A stretch of DNA of 64,000 bases, taken from Unio delphinus. Its lineage: Eukaryota; Mollusca; Bivalvia; Unionida; Unionidae. Where the stretch lies: assembly GCA_029339505.1 (NCBI GenBank), contig JAQISU010000163.1, positions 2,170,001-2,234,000 on the forward strand. Reading direction: 5' to 3'. The notes beneath the pieces were generated by a model. It searched no databases. It was not told the DNA's origin and was given only the letters and a program-made list of their open reading frames with translations. Shown one piece after another: positions 10,827-23,479 of this stretch (the first letter of the stretch is position 1; each line of letters starts with the position of its first letter). Both the position numbers and the translations under genes were made by a program.

Positions 10827-12354
10827 TTGTTAACTTTAAGTTTAGGTCAGTTCAAATTTAAGAAAGGAAATAAAAAAATTCAGTCTATGTCACTGATTAT
10901 AAAGATTTTCAACTGAAATCTGATTGCCAGTTGTAAAATTACAGGCAAATAATACAAATGGTATGAATTTTTCAACAATAATTTGTAGCAGAAATAGACA
11001 ACAAATTCAGAAGGACCCACTCATCCTTGACATTGTTTGGATTCTATCTGGGGTACTGCCTGGGTGAATTAAAGACAACAATTTTGTATGAGTTCAATGA
11101 AATTTTAAGCTGCATGGATTTTACCCTATCTATTTCAGGAGAATTAACACATACATGTAATTACAGATGGTAACACCATGCAAGCTTGTAGCTGTAAAAT
11201 AGGTCCAATGGGCTGTCCCTGTAGTCTTGTCTCAGAAAAATGGGCCAAATGGGCTGTCCTGATGGTTGGCTGGTTGGCAATAAATATGCCAAAAAGGCTC
11301 TCCTGCAAGTCATAAAATGAAACTAATGGAGCAGGAACAGTGCTAATTACCACCATGGACTGTGTATTTAAGTCCTTTAAACATTCTATCAATGGACCAG
11401 CCCAGGTCAGCTATGATGGTATGCCCTAATGTCTCAGCACTAAATAACCTGCATGTACTTATACTTATGTACATGTGCCAAACAAAACCAAACAGATGCT
11501 AAGAAAGACAAGATTAAAAATTACCACTTAATCCTCAATGAAACTGACATCCACAAAGATATAATATCCTTCATTTATAGTCCAGAGCACATGTTTTCCA
11601 GCATCAAATCCTACTTGTAATGGTGTCATTAACTTTTAATACATGTATTGAAATCCAGCATCAAGTGCTGTCTGGAATGGTGTCACTAGCGGTTCACAAG
11701 TAATGCACTCTGAGGATCAAGGCCTCTCTGTAATGATGATGTCATTAACTGCAAACATAAAAGTTTGTGAAACAAACTGTCCCATTTTTTGGGCTTGGGC
11801 AATAGGTGAATTATTGGTAAGTTCAATGACACCCTAATGGTAGATCTTGTTTAATGGCTATAAAAACAGGTCATAATCTTATTATGAAATCCTATACAAT
11901 CTAGAAAAAGTACAAGAGACTTTTAAAAAACACCTGTCAATTATGTAATGTATACATTTTCCTTACCTGTATTACCTATACTTCCAATGAATTGCCATCC
12001 ACTCCTGTATACAACTTGCAAGAAGAGTCAGTACATGTATGCTGATGTAAATTACCCTTAGATAACACTGCCAGGTACTTCAGACACATCAACACATTCT
12101 CCATAACTTTAAATCCATGTCCATAAACCTAACCAACTTAATTTTTAAAAAATAAAACAGGTGTGTGTACTAATGTTAAATCTCCATTGAAGCACAACTT
12201 AGTATTTGATTAATCCAAATCATGACTCACTTGAAAACCACCAAGTGAACAACTCCCTATCAGCCAGGATATGCTATTCCTCTTCATAAATTCCAACCTA
12301 ACAAATGAGTTGCATGCCCATATCAGTCTAAGAGAGAGGGTAAATTGCTGTGTG
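10827..12354. other. Mostly unique sequence with a weak repeat at about 11590-11755
   Basis: Phrases like 'cagcatcaa...aatggtgtcattaac' recur two or three times around 11590-11755, suggesting an old repeat of about 75-80 bp. An open frame on the minus strand at 11144-11392 has no recognisable domain. Nothing else was seen. Confidence 0.35.
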
Positions 12355-12379
12355 TGATATATATATATATATATATATG
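12355..12379. repeat. Short AT dinucleotide microsatellite
   Basis: About eleven AT units. Confidence 0.95.
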
Positions 12380-12711
12380 GAACATAATAAATACAATAAT
12401 ATAGTATTATGAAGTGCTACATACTGGAGTAGTTTACTGTTTTAAACAATATTTGACAAGGCAGGACTAATGAATAGTACTATTTTCACGGACTAGTGAT
12501 TATTACCTTTTATGACACTACACAACCATTATATTGCCTTGCAAGGTCAATCCATATCTCGGTGCATAGGTAAACCTCCTAAATTAAATAAGGAATACAT
12601 TTTATTGTTTGAAAATCAGGTTTGTATTACAGTAAAGATTATGATACATTGTACATTTTAAATCTACAATGCCTTTATCTTTCAAATAAAATTGTCTGCA
12701 AAGTAAAATTT

Positions 12712-12893
12712 GAAATAATTCTCACTAAAACTGAATCCTCTTTGGAGTTATTTTTCTAAATTAGCATCATTAAAACTGAATCCTCTTTGGAGTCAGTTTG
12801 TTAAATAATTCTCAATAAAACTGAATCATCTTTGAGGTTAATTTTCTATATTATTATCATTAAAACTGAATCATCTTTAAACTCAGTTTTGTA
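12712..12893. repeat. Repeat of about 54 bp, four diverged copies
   Basis: AAAACTGAATCCTCTTTGG or its CATC variant recurs four times, with alternating spacers. Confidence 0.85.
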
Positions 12894-13631
12894 AAATTTA
12901 CAGAAGTACTTTATTTCATCCTAGCAATAAAGTTTAAGCAATTATTATGCTACAGACACACATCTATTTATAAGTGATTACCTTTTTATATGCACATTGG
13001 TATTAATATTTGATATTTGTATTGATATTTCATGTTTTATAACACAAAACTGTATTGCAGTTTCATGCCAGCATTTGACAAGGTCAAGGTCATATTTTTA
13101 ACAGCTCATATTAACAATATTTATGTTTCTAATTACTTTCATTAATTGAAAACATTTACTTAACATAATTGTTAAGCATGTAAACATACATTGACATAGG
13201 AATTACCATAGATGTTAAAAACATTAAAATTAAAATAAAAAATGTAAAAAAAATGCATTTTTCTCAATAAATTAAAAAAACACAAAAACATTCCAGTAGT
13301 TTTTAGGCAACACAAAAATCAATATTTTACCTATTTACACACTACATACCAGTTTTAAAGTTTCAGTGATACAAATATGAAAAAAATGTCAAAAGTTTTA
13401 AACTGTAGTCCAGATAACATTGAATTTTTTTCACTAAATGTTGTTATTACCATCTGACTGATCTGACCACTCTATGGTTTCCTCCATATAATTTATATTG
13501 TCCAGCTTTTCGCAAACACAAAAAATAAAAAACATAAAAAAACATGTTTTTCAAGGTAAAATAAAAAAACATTTTTATTATCTATGGGAATTACCAATTA
13601 CAATTAAATTACATGTCTCTGCTAAGAGGAT
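12894..13631. other. AT-rich sequence with A-runs, nothing recognised
   Basis: Many oligo-A and TTAAA runs, no repeat or coding signal. Confidence 0.4.
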
Positions 13632-13715
13632 AGTATTAAGATTATCTGTTAATTCATAGAACTGTATTAAGATTATCTGTTAATTTACAGGACTGTATTA
13701 GGATTATGTTAATTC
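13632..13715. repeat. Repeat of about 37 bp, 2.3 copies
   Basis: TATTAAGATTATCTGTTAA occurs twice and a diverged third copy follows. Confidence 0.8.
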
Positions 13716-13746
13716 TTTTCTTAAAGCAAAGACTAAGATTGCTTGT

Positions 13747-14058
13747 GTGATTTGGGTTAACGTAGCTTTAAAATGAAAATCAGTCATATCGCTATGATGT
13801 ATGTAGTCTGGCAATTTGAAGTGATGTCTAGCACTGGGGCATCATGCCACAGACATGTAGCATGATGTCTCACCTAGTCACATTATCCTGGCATTACGCC
13901 AACCAGTCCTAACACTAACCTCTTAATGCTGAGTGTGAAGTGAGGCAGCTGCTGGTACCAATTTGTTATGTCTTTGGTATGACTCAGCCGGGAGTCAAAC
14001 CCATGACCTCTCACATCCAAGGCAGACACTCTAACCACTAGGCCACCTGAGCAGTCTG
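13747..14058 (-). mobile_element. tRNA-derived SINE, second family, near full length
   Basis: On the minus strand a tRNA-like head has A box TGGCCTAGTGG (14045-14035) and B box GGTTTGACTCC (14001-13991). The body includes 'ctgcctcacttcacactcagcattaa', 'aggactggttgg' and 'aggataatgtgac', ending in an AC-rich tail. The phrase TTGCTTGT flanks both sides (about 13739-13746 and 14061-14068), a possible target duplication. Copies of the same family lie at 20072-20376 and 60876-61175. Confidence 0.85.
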
Positions 14059-14841
14059 AGTTGCTTGTAACACACAAAACACATCATTAAGACTGCACCA
14101 TTTAGTTTAATTTCATTCATTTTACTGCCTGGAAATGCTTATAAATTGATAAGCATGTAAATGAACATGCATATGGCTTTCAAGGATGCAAGGACTCCCC
14201 ACTCCAATATTCACAAAAAATAAAGTTGATAATTTTTTTTATTGTAAATTACATTATTTACCATGGAAACACATACTTGTTAACAGAATCTTTGATAGCT
14301 AACATTTTATTTTAAAGAAACACTTTGAACTTTGTAATCTACTACATTGTTTCTTAGTCACTGTAGATCCACAAATGCACCTTATAAAAATAATCAATAT
14401 GTTTTGAAACTTTATTAACCATGCTAGCTTTGCTAAATCATTCTCTCCATCATTCCTCCACCCATCTCTCCATCACATTAAAAAGCAACACTGCACAATA
14501 ACTGTAAGGCACTTCAACAGCCTGATTTGCACAGAAAGTCACTGATTATGTAGGAATTTGATGCTAGTATATGTTCATTTCACAAAGCCAAATATTTATC
14601 TTTGTATCTATGGAGGTTACAAATCTTAGTTACTTAGTGGAAGTACATGGCAATGAAAACTGATTACAAACATGTTTTGTTTAAAAATATCAAAAATACA
14701 CATTTATTGGCCCTTTTTCATATTTCATAATTATTGGCTCAGTAGCAATGGTTCCTATGATGTTTAGGGCATTCATCATCAATGAGGATATTTTACCATG
14801 GCTATAAAGAATCTAACAAGAAATATGATTATTTTCAAATC
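14059..14841. other. AT-rich sequence, nothing recognised
   Basis: No repeat, RNA gene or homology was seen. Confidence 0.4.
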
Positions 14842-14959
14842 TCTGATACAAATTATGAAAAGTCTGAGACAAATTATGAAAAGTCTGATACAAATTATGA
14901 AAAGTCTGATACAAATTATGAAAAGTCTGATACAAATTATGAAAAGTCTGAGACAAATT
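14842..14959. repeat. 21-bp repeat, 5.6 copies
   Basis: GATACAAATTATGAAAAG and a GAGAC variant recur every 21 bp. The period of three codons creates an artefactual open frame at 14782-14985. Confidence 0.95.
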
Positions 14960-15462
14960 CCTTTTTTAAATTAATTTTTGAATAGTATTTGTATTTTATA
15001 CTTCTTTATTTTGTATAAATCATGTTTGTGACAATCAGACTGTTCTGTTGCCATGGTAACCCTTCTGACATGAATAAAAACACAGATAAATAATGTGAAA
15101 TGTTTTGGGATTTAATTTAAAGACATCGCATTCAAACAGTTCTCAGAGTTGTATGATGGCAAACTTTCTAAACGTAAATGCCTGTTTTAAGTGGAAACAC
15201 TTAAATTACGAAAATTTGGTTCCATAAATCAAACAAATGTAGACCATGACATGGAAGTAAACAATGTGAATGAAGTGTAGGTTAAGACAGAAATCTAAAA
15301 TGAAAAGGACAATTATATACGTCAAATCTTGAAAATAGTCAGCAAAATAATTCTCATACTTCAAATAAAAAAATCATGAATAGCATGGCATCCATAAAAG
15401 CATCCAGATTTGCATAAGTTAATGTTGAAGTTGCATGCATCAGTAAGCAAGCTTATAATTAA
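14960..15462. other. AT-rich sequence, nothing recognised
   Basis: No structure seen on either strand. Confidence 0.4.
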
Positions 15463-15528
15463 ACAATTTCCTAATTAAGCAATATCCTAATTATTCAATT
15501 TCCTAATTATGCAATTTCCTAATTGTGC
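15463..15528. repeat. 16-bp repeat, four copies
   Basis: CAATTTCCTAATTATG and close variants in tandem. Confidence 0.92.
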
Positions 15529-16274
15529 ATTCTCTCCTCTCTTGGTGTGTACCACTTTTGGGCACAAAAGCTTAAAAACCCATTGAACTCTTTGCTGAAT
15601 TGGTGCATGGATTGGATAGTAATCAACCCTTTGGAAACATCAACTCAGCAATGATGAGGATATAACTCTTCTTCAGGTGGCAATGTATGTCTGTTGCTTT
15701 TATAACAATAAAGGCATTTATAATGCACAAGTTTAAAAAATAAAATAGAAAAATACTGCCACCACTTCCTTGATGGCCTGCCCATTGGGATACACTAAAT
15801 TGATTGTTCCTGCTAATGCTACACATATACTTCTGAAAGTTTCCACTGAAGGTAATAGATCCATCAAATATTTGGCTGGAGATTGGGAATTTTGAGGGTA
15901 GTACCTGGATCTTACAATTGCATATAGTTAGAAGGTGGGGGATGATGTGAGATCCCCCTCCTGATTAGTTTTGGTTATAATTAACTTGGAGATGACTGAC
16001 CACAGTGTTATTGCCCAGACTGCATGGGTAAACGACAAAATAAAATTTGAAATTAATGAACAGAATAAAAAAAACATAAAATATAACAATTTAATCAAAT
16101 GCACAAGCAAAATGAAATTGAACATAGTAGTTAGTCATTGTTTTACGACAGAACAATTTTTATCATCTAATCAAGTGGCTGATCAAACTCAGATTGATGG
16201 CAAGTCAACATCACCTGATTGATTCTAGTTTTTTCCAAATCATTGTTTGTGATAGGTCAACATTGGCATATTTC

Positions 16275-16282
<8 letters not shown>
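15529..16282. other. Unique sequence, nothing recognised
   Basis: Overlapping short open frames exist on both strands (15623-16222) but show no domain, codon pattern or context that would support a gene. Confidence 0.35.

Positions 16283-16346
<64 letters not shown>
16283..16346. repeat. CT dinucleotide microsatellite
   Basis: About 31 uninterrupted CT units. Confidence 0.98.
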
Positions 16347-16349
<3 letters not shown>

Positions 16350-17174
16350 TCTTTAGGCCATCAACCATCTTGGTTGTAGACTGTGCTCTTTCCCACTGTG
16401 CAGGACAGGTATGGAGAAAATATCTTGCCCTTCTCCTGGGATCAAACAATATTTCAGCTCTTTTTATTGTCTCACTGGAATTTTAGAGAATCTTAGGTAT
16501 GGTCAGTTCACAGCTAAATACATACTCAGAATATGACTATAAATTAATGTCTTTCCTAGCTGCTTCTCACTTTCTATTGGAATTATAACATAATTAGACC
16601 TCTTAGAAAATTATTACTGCACTCCTGCGGGCTGCAAATCGGGCTGTAAATCGCTAGCTGATGATGTCAGTTGATGCAATGTCCCTAATGTTAACACCAC
16701 TGATTCTTGGTTGAAAAGAATTCACAGCTTCATAATACAAATAACTTCACTCCTTGTCTTAACAATGTTACTTTGTTAAAAATGTCATTGTATTATACCT
16801 AAACAAATATTGTGGGGGAACCACAGCCTCATTTAGCTTATTCAGATGACGTTCTAAAACTGCCAAAAACTGTATCACTATTCTGGAAAATGTCATTTTA
16901 TGGCACCTGTTTCCAAAATGTTTGCTCTGGCTTCTTTCAACTCTGTTAATTTCCAATACTTGACCTTATTTTAATATTGGCCTTTTACATCTGTCTGACA
17001 ATTATCAAATGAAATCTAATTAAAATTAACTTATGCCTCCAATCAAGAAAGGTGAAGTATTACAAGCAACCAAGTTATTGCGAGCCTAGTCCATATCTCA
17101 GTATTAATTGTTACATGTCACACTGACCATGACAGAATGTCCTGCAAAATTATATACAAACCTTCACACCATTA
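16347..17174. other. Unique sequence, nothing recognised
   Basis: No repeat or gene seen. A minus-strand open frame at 16768-16956 is unsupported. Confidence 0.35.
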
Positions 17175-17862
17175 CAATGAGTACTACCCATGTCTTAATG
17201 ATGGTATGAATGCTATCTCAATTGTAATGTTCTGCAATGTTGATGTACAATATGAGTACTATGTCAGTCTTAATGGTGATATAAAATAGGAGTACTATGC
17301 CAAGTTAATTTTGGTATACAGTATGAGTACAATCTTAATAGAGGTATACAATATTAGTATTATGACATTCTTAATGGTGTGCAAGATGAGTACTATGCCA
17401 ATCTTAAAGCTGGGGTATGATAAGAGTACTATGTCATTGTTAATGGTAGTGTACTATATGCGTATTTTGTCAATTTTAATGTTGGTGTACAATATGAGTA
17501 TTTTGCCAATTTTAATGTTGGTGTACAGTATGAGTACTATATCAGTCTTAATTATCGTGTACAAGTACTATGTGAATCTTAAAGTTGGTGTACAATATGA
17601 GTACTATGTGAATCTTAAAGTTGGTGTTTGATATGAGTACTATGTCATTGTTAATGGCAGTGTACAATATGAGTACTATGTCGATCTTAATGTTGGTGTA
17701 CAATATGAGTACTATGTCAATCTTAATGTTGGTGTACAATGCAAGTACTATGTGAATCTTAAAGTTGGTGTATGCTATGAGTACTATATCAATGTTAATG
17801 TTTGTTTACAATATAAGTACTATGTCAATTATAATTATGGTGTACCATATGAGTGCTATCAC
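17175..17862. repeat. Degenerate 36-bp minisatellite, about 19 copies
   Basis: ACAATATGAGTACTATGTC with spacers such as AATCTTAATGTTGGTG recurs about every 36 bp. Units at the left edge are most diverged, the most regular are at 17570-17770. Open frames on both strands follow from the period. Confidence 0.93.
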
Positions 17863-18004
17863 AGAGACCAGATTTATCCAAATCAGAAGGGTACAGCACC
17901 TTTTCTCACAGACATTGGTGCATTACATCAACAACCAAAAATGGCAACTTAATAGTTACAGTTCTACTGCTTGGGATTACACAGTACTCATATTTACAGG
18001 AACT

Positions 18005-18032
18005 GGGGTGGGGGTGGGGGTGTGAAGGAGGG
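18005..18032 (+). other. Potential G-quadruplex motif
   Basis: G4-T-G5-T-G5, then a 9-base loop and GGG. Two one-base loops favour folding in principle; no functional context is visible. Confidence 0.5.
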
Positions 18033-18520
18033 AAGAATGCACTACAACTTGTGTGGTTGTCAGGCACTTATGTTGCAATGAAGAAATTGCCTTACTAGCT
18101 GGAATTCTTTATCTTATGTTTTTTTTGGTGCTAGAAATCCTCTATATGTTCTGGAGACTATTCTTCACCTGTAATGATCAATATCAATAAATCTCCTTGC
18201 TAATTCACACACACATGGAGAGGCCAAAGGGTTCTAATAAAACCAATGAATTATACTAGTCAATGCTATGTTTCTGGTGGAGTATTTACTAATAGTTTGC
18301 AGTAATATTCATTAGTCTATCCCTAGCCAAGGAATGCCTGTATAGTACCAATCAAATTGATTGCTTTCAGACAGCAATCTAACTCTGTTGACACTATTAG
18401 TAATACTGGGACTCATTTGGTATGAGACCACTGATCCATTCCATATGCAAATTGTTACTTCACTAGGTCTGGTTTTCAATTAGACACATCTTGCCAAAAC
18501 TTGGCAAGGTAGACTGGTAT

Positions 18521-18597
18521 TGTATTAAAGCAGAAACATCCACTGTATCAAAACAGAAACATTCACTGTATTAATTCAAAACAGAAACATCCACATG
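18521..18597. repeat. Short repeat of about 25 bp, three copies
   Basis: AACAGAAACATCCACTGTAT-type phrases occur three times with small length changes. Confidence 0.8.
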
Positions 18598-18719
18598 TTA
18601 GGTGTATGTGAAATTTTTTAATTTTTTTTGCATAGATGTAGAAAATAAAGAAAAAATGAGCATGGTATAGAGGGATATGAAATGAGAAAAAGACAGAACA
18701 TAAGAAAGGTAGAGGTGTG

Positions 18720-18839
<120 letters not shown>

Positions 18840-18842
18840 ACA

Positions 18843-19648
18843 ATTTCTGGTGAATAACAAAACTTTGAGATCATATTTCCAGTGAATTAAAAACTTTGAG
18901 ATCAGATTTCCAGTGAATTAAAATCTTTGAGATCAGATTTCCAGTGAATTAAAAACTTTGAGATCAGATTTCCAGTGAATTAAAAACTTTGAGATCAGAT
19001 TTCCAGTGAATTAAAATCTTTGAGATCAGATTTCCAGTGAATTAAAATCTTTGAGATCAGATTTCCAGTGAATTAAAAACTTTGAGATCAGATTTCCAGT
19101 GAATTAAAAACTTTGAGATCAGATTTCCAGTGAATTAAAAACTTTGAGATCAGATTTCCAGTGAATTAAAAACTTTGAGATTAGATTTCCAGTGAATTAA
19201 AAACTTTGAGATCAGATTTCCAGTGAATTAAAATCTTTGAGATCAGATTTCCAGTGAATTAAAAACTTTGAGATCAGATTTCCAGTGAATTAAAAACTTT
19301 GAGATCAGATTTCCAGTGAATTACAAACTTTGAGATCAGATTTCCAGTGAATTAAAATCTTTGAGATCAGATTTCCAGTGAATTAAAATCTTTGAGATCA
19401 GATTTCCAGTGAATTAAAATCTTTGAGATCAGATTTCCAGTGAATTAAAAACTTTGAGATCAGATTTCCAGTGAATTAAAACTTTGAGATCAGATTTCCA
19501 GTGAATTACAAACTTTGAGATCAGATTTCCAGTGAATTAAAATCTTTGAGATCAGATTTCCAGTTAATTAAAAACTTTGAGATCAGATTTCCAGTGAATT
19601 AAAAACTTTGAGATCAGATTTCCAGTGAATTAAAAACTTTGAGATCAG
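18843..19648. repeat. 31-bp minisatellite, 26 copies, highly homogeneous
   Basis: TTTGAGATCAGATTTCCAG then TGAATTAAAAAC or TGAATTAAAATC. Variation is mainly an A/T change at one position plus rare 1-bp deletions and substitutions, suggesting recent expansion. Confidence 0.98.
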
Positions 19649-20071
19649 TCAGCTTGAGACTATATGGATAGGAATCAGTCTCACCTAATAAAGGTCAGTG
19701 CTGGTATGGTATTTTATGTCTACAGGCCACCTGATTCACCTGTCTCTTGTATAAAGAGGCTTGAAGTTTAACTAGGGTAGCTCTACATCAAGAGTTATTC
19801 TAATGATGAATTTTATCATTGACTACTTGGGTTGTAAGAAATTTGTATGGCAGCTAAGTATGACTGAATCTTATTAGTTATTTGAACTTGTTACCTCACC
19901 TACAAGGGTCACTGTAACACCAAGAACACTAATTGATAATGTATACAGTAACAAATCTGAGGATAAGATTGATTTACATATTCCTTGTTTATTAGTAAGT
20001 GCCCTTTATCCTCTTTTTATCACACTCAAAATGATTAGTGTGGAAATGATACAAAAAAAGCTATAAATGAA
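19649..20071. other. Unique sequence, nothing recognised
   Basis: No repeat or coding signal seen. Confidence 0.4.
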
Positions 20072-20376
20072 TCCACTGCTCTAGTGGTCTAAATGGTTAG
20101 AACATCAGCATCTGATGCAGGAGGTCACATGTTCAAACCCCAGCTGAGTCAAACTAAACACAAATACAAAATGGTACTTACAGCTACCTCGTTAGGCACT
20201 CAGCATTAAGATATTAGTTTTAGGACTGGTTGGCCTGGTGTCAGGATAATGTGACGGGGTGTGACATCATGCTACATGTCTGCATCATGATGCCCAAGTG
20301 CTATAGGCATCACTATAAACTGCCACACTGCTGACATCATTGAAATATGACTAAAATGTTCAAAGCTTATTAGAAA
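20072..20376 (+). mobile_element. tRNA-derived SINE, second family, plus orientation
   Basis: The head reads 'ctagtggtctaaatggttag' and the B box GTTCAAACCC is at 20131-20140. The body shares 'cactcagcattaag', 'aggactggttggcctgg' and 'caggataatgtgac' with the copies at 13747 and 60876. The A box is degraded, so it is probably inactive. Confidence 0.82.
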
Positions 20377-20620
20377 TATATATTTAAAAAAAAACATAAT
20401 CACAAGACATAAATATGATTGCTTCCAAAATTTCAATGGTGCAAAATTTCTGGCTGATATGGCAAACTCTAACCTCTTTAATGTAGGAAATGTCTTGGAT
20501 CCAAATTTGTAGCATTCAAAATCTGGTACACGTTTCAAATTCTGTTCAGATCAACATGCTCTGATGTAAAGCTATACCAATAAAAATAGCGAAACACCCT
20601 CAAAATTCTATGCGGCTCAG
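20377..20620. other. Unique spacer, nothing recognised
   Basis: Contains part of a minus-strand open frame (20272-20538) that overlaps the SINE tail and is not supported as a gene. Confidence 0.35.
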
Positions 20621-21460
20621 GGCTGGATTTAATGAAGCCAGACAGAAAAGAGACTATTTTCATAAATTCAATGACTGGATTAAATGAAGACAGACATAAA
20701 AGAAAAAGTCAATGACTGGATTCAATGAAGCCAGACAGAAAAGAGACTATTTTCATAAAGTCAATGACTGGATTAAATGAAAACAGACAAAAGAAAAAGT
20801 CAATGACTGGATTCAATGAAGCCAGACAGAAAATGACTATTTTCATAAAGTCAATGACTGGATTCAATGAAGCCAGACAGGAAAGAAAAAGTCAATGACT
20901 GGATTCAATGAAGCCAGACAGAAAAGAGACTTTTCATAAAGTCAATGACTGGATTAAATGAAGACAGACATAAAAGAAAAAGTCAATGACTGGATTCAAT
21001 GAAGCCAGACAGAAAAGAGACTATTTTCATAAAGTCAATGACTGGATTAAATGAAAACAGACATAAAAGAAAAAGTCAATGACTGGATTCAATGAAGCCA
21101 GACAGAAAAGAGACTATTTTCATAAATTCAATGACTGGATTAAATGAAAACAGACAGAAAAGAAAAAGTCAATGACTGGATTAAATGAAGCCAGACAGAA
21201 AAGAGACTATTTTCATAAATTCAATGGCTGGATTAAATGAAGACAGACATAAAAGAAAAAGTCAATGACTGGATTCAATGAAGCCAGACAGAAAAGAGAC
21301 TTTTCATAAAGTCAATGACTGGATTAAATGAAAACAGACAGAAAAGAAAAAGTCAATGACTGGATTCAATGAAGCCAGACAGAAAAGAGACTATTTTCAT
21401 AAAGTCAATGACTGGATTAAATGAAGCCAGATAGAAAAGAGACTATTTTCATAAAGTCAA
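20621..21460. repeat. 93-bp composite minisatellite (41 + 52 bp half-units)
   Basis: Each half-unit starts GTCAATGACTGGATT. The short half ends in AAAAGAAAAA, the long half adds GACTATTTTCATAAA. Half-units mostly alternate, so the array amplified as a 93-bp dimer; a few adjacent same-type halves and 2-bp deletions mark irregular events. Confidence 0.96.
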
Positions 21461-22015
21461 CGTCTGACATAACCATAAAATCTGGCATAATAGATGTACT
21501 GCTTTGAGATTCAATCTGCTAAAAGAAATCTATAAAAAACATTTATTGAAAAGGCGGAAAAGTCCAAAGGAATTATCTATTTTACAAGAAACAAATGTAA
21601 CTTCCAATATATCAAATACTAACAGAGAAAATACAAAGTTGCAAAATTTTATTTATGTCTAAAACTCTAGAATATGCTAGGGTCAGCCAGAAGATTCCAA
21701 ACAGTGTCTTACTCCTGGAAAACCCTGTACTTTTTTATCATCATGTGTATGCCATACATTTATCTCTAGATTGCAGACTAATTTAATGGAAAATCAGTGA
21801 AAGTGTGATATGTTTTTTCTACCACTACGATAGCAGAAATAAATATATAATGCACTTGTTCTTCGTCTACTAGACTACATTGCACAATCTGGACAAAATA
21901 TAACTGATAGCATTATAGAAACAATTTACAGATTTCGAAAAATGGCAGCAAGACCTTTCCTAAATCTAGCATTTTATACACTGTCCAAAAGGTCTAATCT
22001 TGGACTTAAAATAGC
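21461..22015. other. Unique AT-rich sequence, nothing recognised
   Basis: No repeat or gene signal seen. Confidence 0.4.
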
Positions 22016-22449
22016 TTTAATTTGAAAATGGATTAAAATATTTAAAATTTAATTTGAAAATGGATTAAAATATTTAAAATTTAATTTGAAAATGGATTAA
22101 AATATTTAAAATTTAATTTGAAAATGGATTAAAATATTTAACATTTAATTTGAAAATGGATTAAAATATTTAACATTTAATTTGAAAATGGATTAAAATA
22201 TTTAAAATTTAATTTGAAAATGGATTAAAATATTTAAAATTTAATTTGAAAATGGATTAAAATATTTAACATTTAATTTGAAAATGGATTAAAATATTTA
22301 ACATTTAATTTGAAAATGGATTAAAATATTTAACATTTAATTTGAAAATGGATTAAAATATTTAACATTTAATTTGAAAATGGATTAAAATATTTAACAT
22401 TTAATTTGAAAATGGATTTAAATATTTAAAATTTAATTTGAAAATGAAT
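22016..22449. repeat. 32-bp minisatellite, about 13.5 copies, AT-rich
   Basis: TTTGAAAATGGATTAAAA then TATTTAAAATTTAA, exact 32-bp spacing. The main variant is AAA versus AAC before TTTAA, and variants occur in runs. Confidence 0.97.
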
Positions 22450-22559
22450 TAGCCTACTACAAGTCCATATTAATGTTCAAAGCTTAGCTTAATACATGTG
22501 TGGTATGTTTCCTTTTAAATCAAAAGAACAATACTAAGGACCGACATTGAGAATTGAGA

Positions 22560-23440
22560 ATGATTACAAATGATCATGGTGACTCGTTTCATTAAGGATC
22601 AAAAATAAAACCATATGAAGACTTCTGGTCAAAATTTCAACCCAATATGACATTTCATTTAGGAGGGTAGCAATGACATCATTATTAATAATGTTGCCAT
22701 GGCAGCTGGATCAGATGTTAAATTAAAACCAATTTGATTAAAGACCAATTAGAAATCATAATTTGTCTTTTGGAGAAAGCCCCATGAGGGTATGCCCATG
22801 CAATCAGTTGGAGTAGGCAAAATAAGACTTTCAAGAAAGTAGCCATGGCATCCACATTGGAGATCAGATCAATACCATTTTCATGGATGACTAACTAGAA
22901 AAGTGTTTTGATGAAATCCAATGTCTATGTGACTTTCCATATAAGAACATAATTAACAAGATTTTAAAGACGGCTCCCATTGCTGGTATAGTGAATGTCA
23001 GATCAAAACCATTTGTAAATTACAAGCAAGACATTACAAGTCTTTTGATGTAAACCCTCTGTTAAGATACCATCCATCCAGCAATAACAAGATAATTCAA
23101 GGTAGCCTTTATGGTGGCCATGTTGGAGGTCAGAATGACACCATTTTCACGTAGGATCAACTTGATATCATAAGAAGTCTTCTGGTAGAAAACATTACTT
23201 CATTCAGAAGTAGTGATAATTATTTCAAGGTGACTGCCATGGTGGTCATATTAGCTCTTAGACTGGTGCCATTTTTATCCAGGACTAACTAGACATCTTA
23301 CAAAATATCTTAGTTGAGCATGAGTAGTTACAAGATTTTCAAGATGGCCACTGTGGTGGCCATATTGGATGTTCAAGCAGCACCATTTACATGTTGGGCC
23401 CAACCAGATCTTGGGAAGAATGTACGCATACAGTTTCATT
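22560..23440 (+). repeat. Dispersed degenerate repeat, family M, about six units
   Basis: The AAGATGGC-type landmark appears at about 22968, 23100, 23229 and 23341 and the 'aagtcttctggt' phrase at several points. Same family as 8979-9478, 110-150 bp spacing, each unit diverged. Confidence 0.7.
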
Positions 23441-23479
23441 TCAATCCTCTAAGTAGATCAGAAGTATATCAAACTTAGA

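Noticed and set aside
13883..14077. Minus-strand 64-codon frame; also the one at 61088-61285
   Set aside because: Both are translations of tRNA-derived SINE heads.
14782..14985. Charged repeat frame with a 7-residue period
   Set aside because: It resembles a low-complexity exon but comprises five to six 21-bp units in AT-rich DNA with no splice or promoter support.
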